A stretch of 62,505 bases of DNA, from the NCBI RefSeq assembly GCF_004745955.1, contig NZ_SRLD01000032.1:1-62505 (forward strand). The letters are read 5' to 3'. Below the pieces are notes generated by a model that did no database searches, was not told where the DNA came from, and saw only the letters and a list, made by a program, of their open reading frames with translations. The translations under genes were made by a program, and so were the position numbers. Every line of letters begins with the position of its first letter. Within the stretch, counting starts at the first letter, position 1. Origin of the DNA: Hymenobacter elongatus (lineage in GTDB: Bacteria > Bacteroidota > Bacteroidia > Cytophagales > Hymenobacteraceae). This document shows positions 62,370 through 62,505 of this stretch, piece by piece.

Positions 62370-62505
62370 CTACCGAGCCGGTACGTGATAGCCGCAGTGG
62401 GCAAACCAGTGGCGGGCATCGGGGCTGCTGATCCAGGCGATGGCCTCGTGCAAGGCCGCCTTGAGGGCCTGCTCGGTGCGGGCCTGCGCGGCCCGCAGCT
62501 TGGTT
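62370..62505 (-). CDS. C-terminal part of a second IS630-type transposase
   Basis: The minus strand is open from the window edge to TAG 62370. The 45 residues include QARTEQALKAALHEAIAW and WFAHCGYHV, closely matching the tail of the transposase at 51.4 kb (QARTREVLESVIKAAADW, WFDHCGYHV). The DDE residues are outside the window. A likely left end is the TA at 62340-62341 followed by GCGGTTTCGTGAAC, since this resembles the other copy's terminal repeat. It is a related but not identical element. Confidence 0.75.
   Translation of the reverse strand, partial: TKLRAAQARTEQALKAALHEAIAWISSPDARHWFAHCGYHVPAR

Overview
The window comes from a GC-rich member of the Bacteroidota, most likely a pigmented Cytophagales close to Hymenobacter. 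Several things support this. The promoters fit TTG-N19/20-TAnnTTTG and no Shine-Dalgarno sites are evident. There is a gliding/T9SS type B C-terminal domain protein. The dcw cluster is organised as in Bacteroidota, with a DAP-type MurE, an FtsL-like protein, and no murF or ddl. An HYC_CC_PP protein sits beside a TonB receptor, and there is a flexixanthin/astaxanthin-type carotenoid gene set. The genus is an inference from gene content, not from a marker gene.

Layout. 1-9.4 kb: the end of a probable transposase, a PepSY-like protein, then a metal-type RND efflux system (TolC-like lipoprotein, HlyD adaptor, CusA/CzcA-like pump), a small EamA protein and an OmpR-type two-component pair. 9.4-12.8 kb: a lone tyrosine integrase next to tRNA-Leu(CAA), then hscB, an ABM-fold monooxygenase and a SAM hydrolase-like protein. 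12.9-17.3 kb: phoH, a GNAT acetyltransferase, a small membrane protein and comEC. 17.4-26.7 kb: an isoprenoid/carotenoid region with an enoyl-CoA hydratase, crtZ, a CarH-like MerR regulator, an ECF sigma factor, crtI, crtB, a small secreted protein, ispH, a cupin and crtW. 26.8-30.5 kb: a TPR sensor kinase facing a LytTR regulator, and an orphan protein. 30.6-33.9 kb: a minus-strand metal-linked operon (HYC_CC_PP protein, TonB receptor, HMA protein). 34.1-50.9 kb: the complete dcw cluster mraZ-rsmH-ftsL-ftsI-murE-mraY-murD-ftsW-murG-murC-ftsQ-ftsA-ftsZ. 51-54.5 kb: two small lipoproteins, a complete IS630-type element, a ClC chloride channel and an FMN reductase. 54.6-58.3 kb: sdhC-sdhA-sdhB on the minus strand. 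58.4-62.5 kb: a large T9SS-type surface protein, fabD and the end of a second IS630-type transposase.

How the genes work together. IspH supplies C5 isoprenoid units and CrtB/CrtI make and desaturate phytoene. CrtZ and CrtW hydroxylate and ketolate the end groups. No GGPP synthase or lycopene cyclase is present here, so these must lie elsewhere. The MerR protein and the ECF sigma factor are the obvious candidate regulators. The dcw cluster is headed by MraZ, and three MraZ-type repeats overlap the candidate promoter. The RND pump and the adjacent two-component pair look like one metal-response module.

The least ordinary DNA features are several long inverted repeats. They include a nested 178-bp MITE-like element upstream of crtI, a related palindrome inside the dcw cluster, a 48-nt perfect palindrome after the sigma factor, and a repeat-built hairpin that abuts the RND pump start codon. 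I found no CRISPR array, rRNA, phage module or recognisable defence system.
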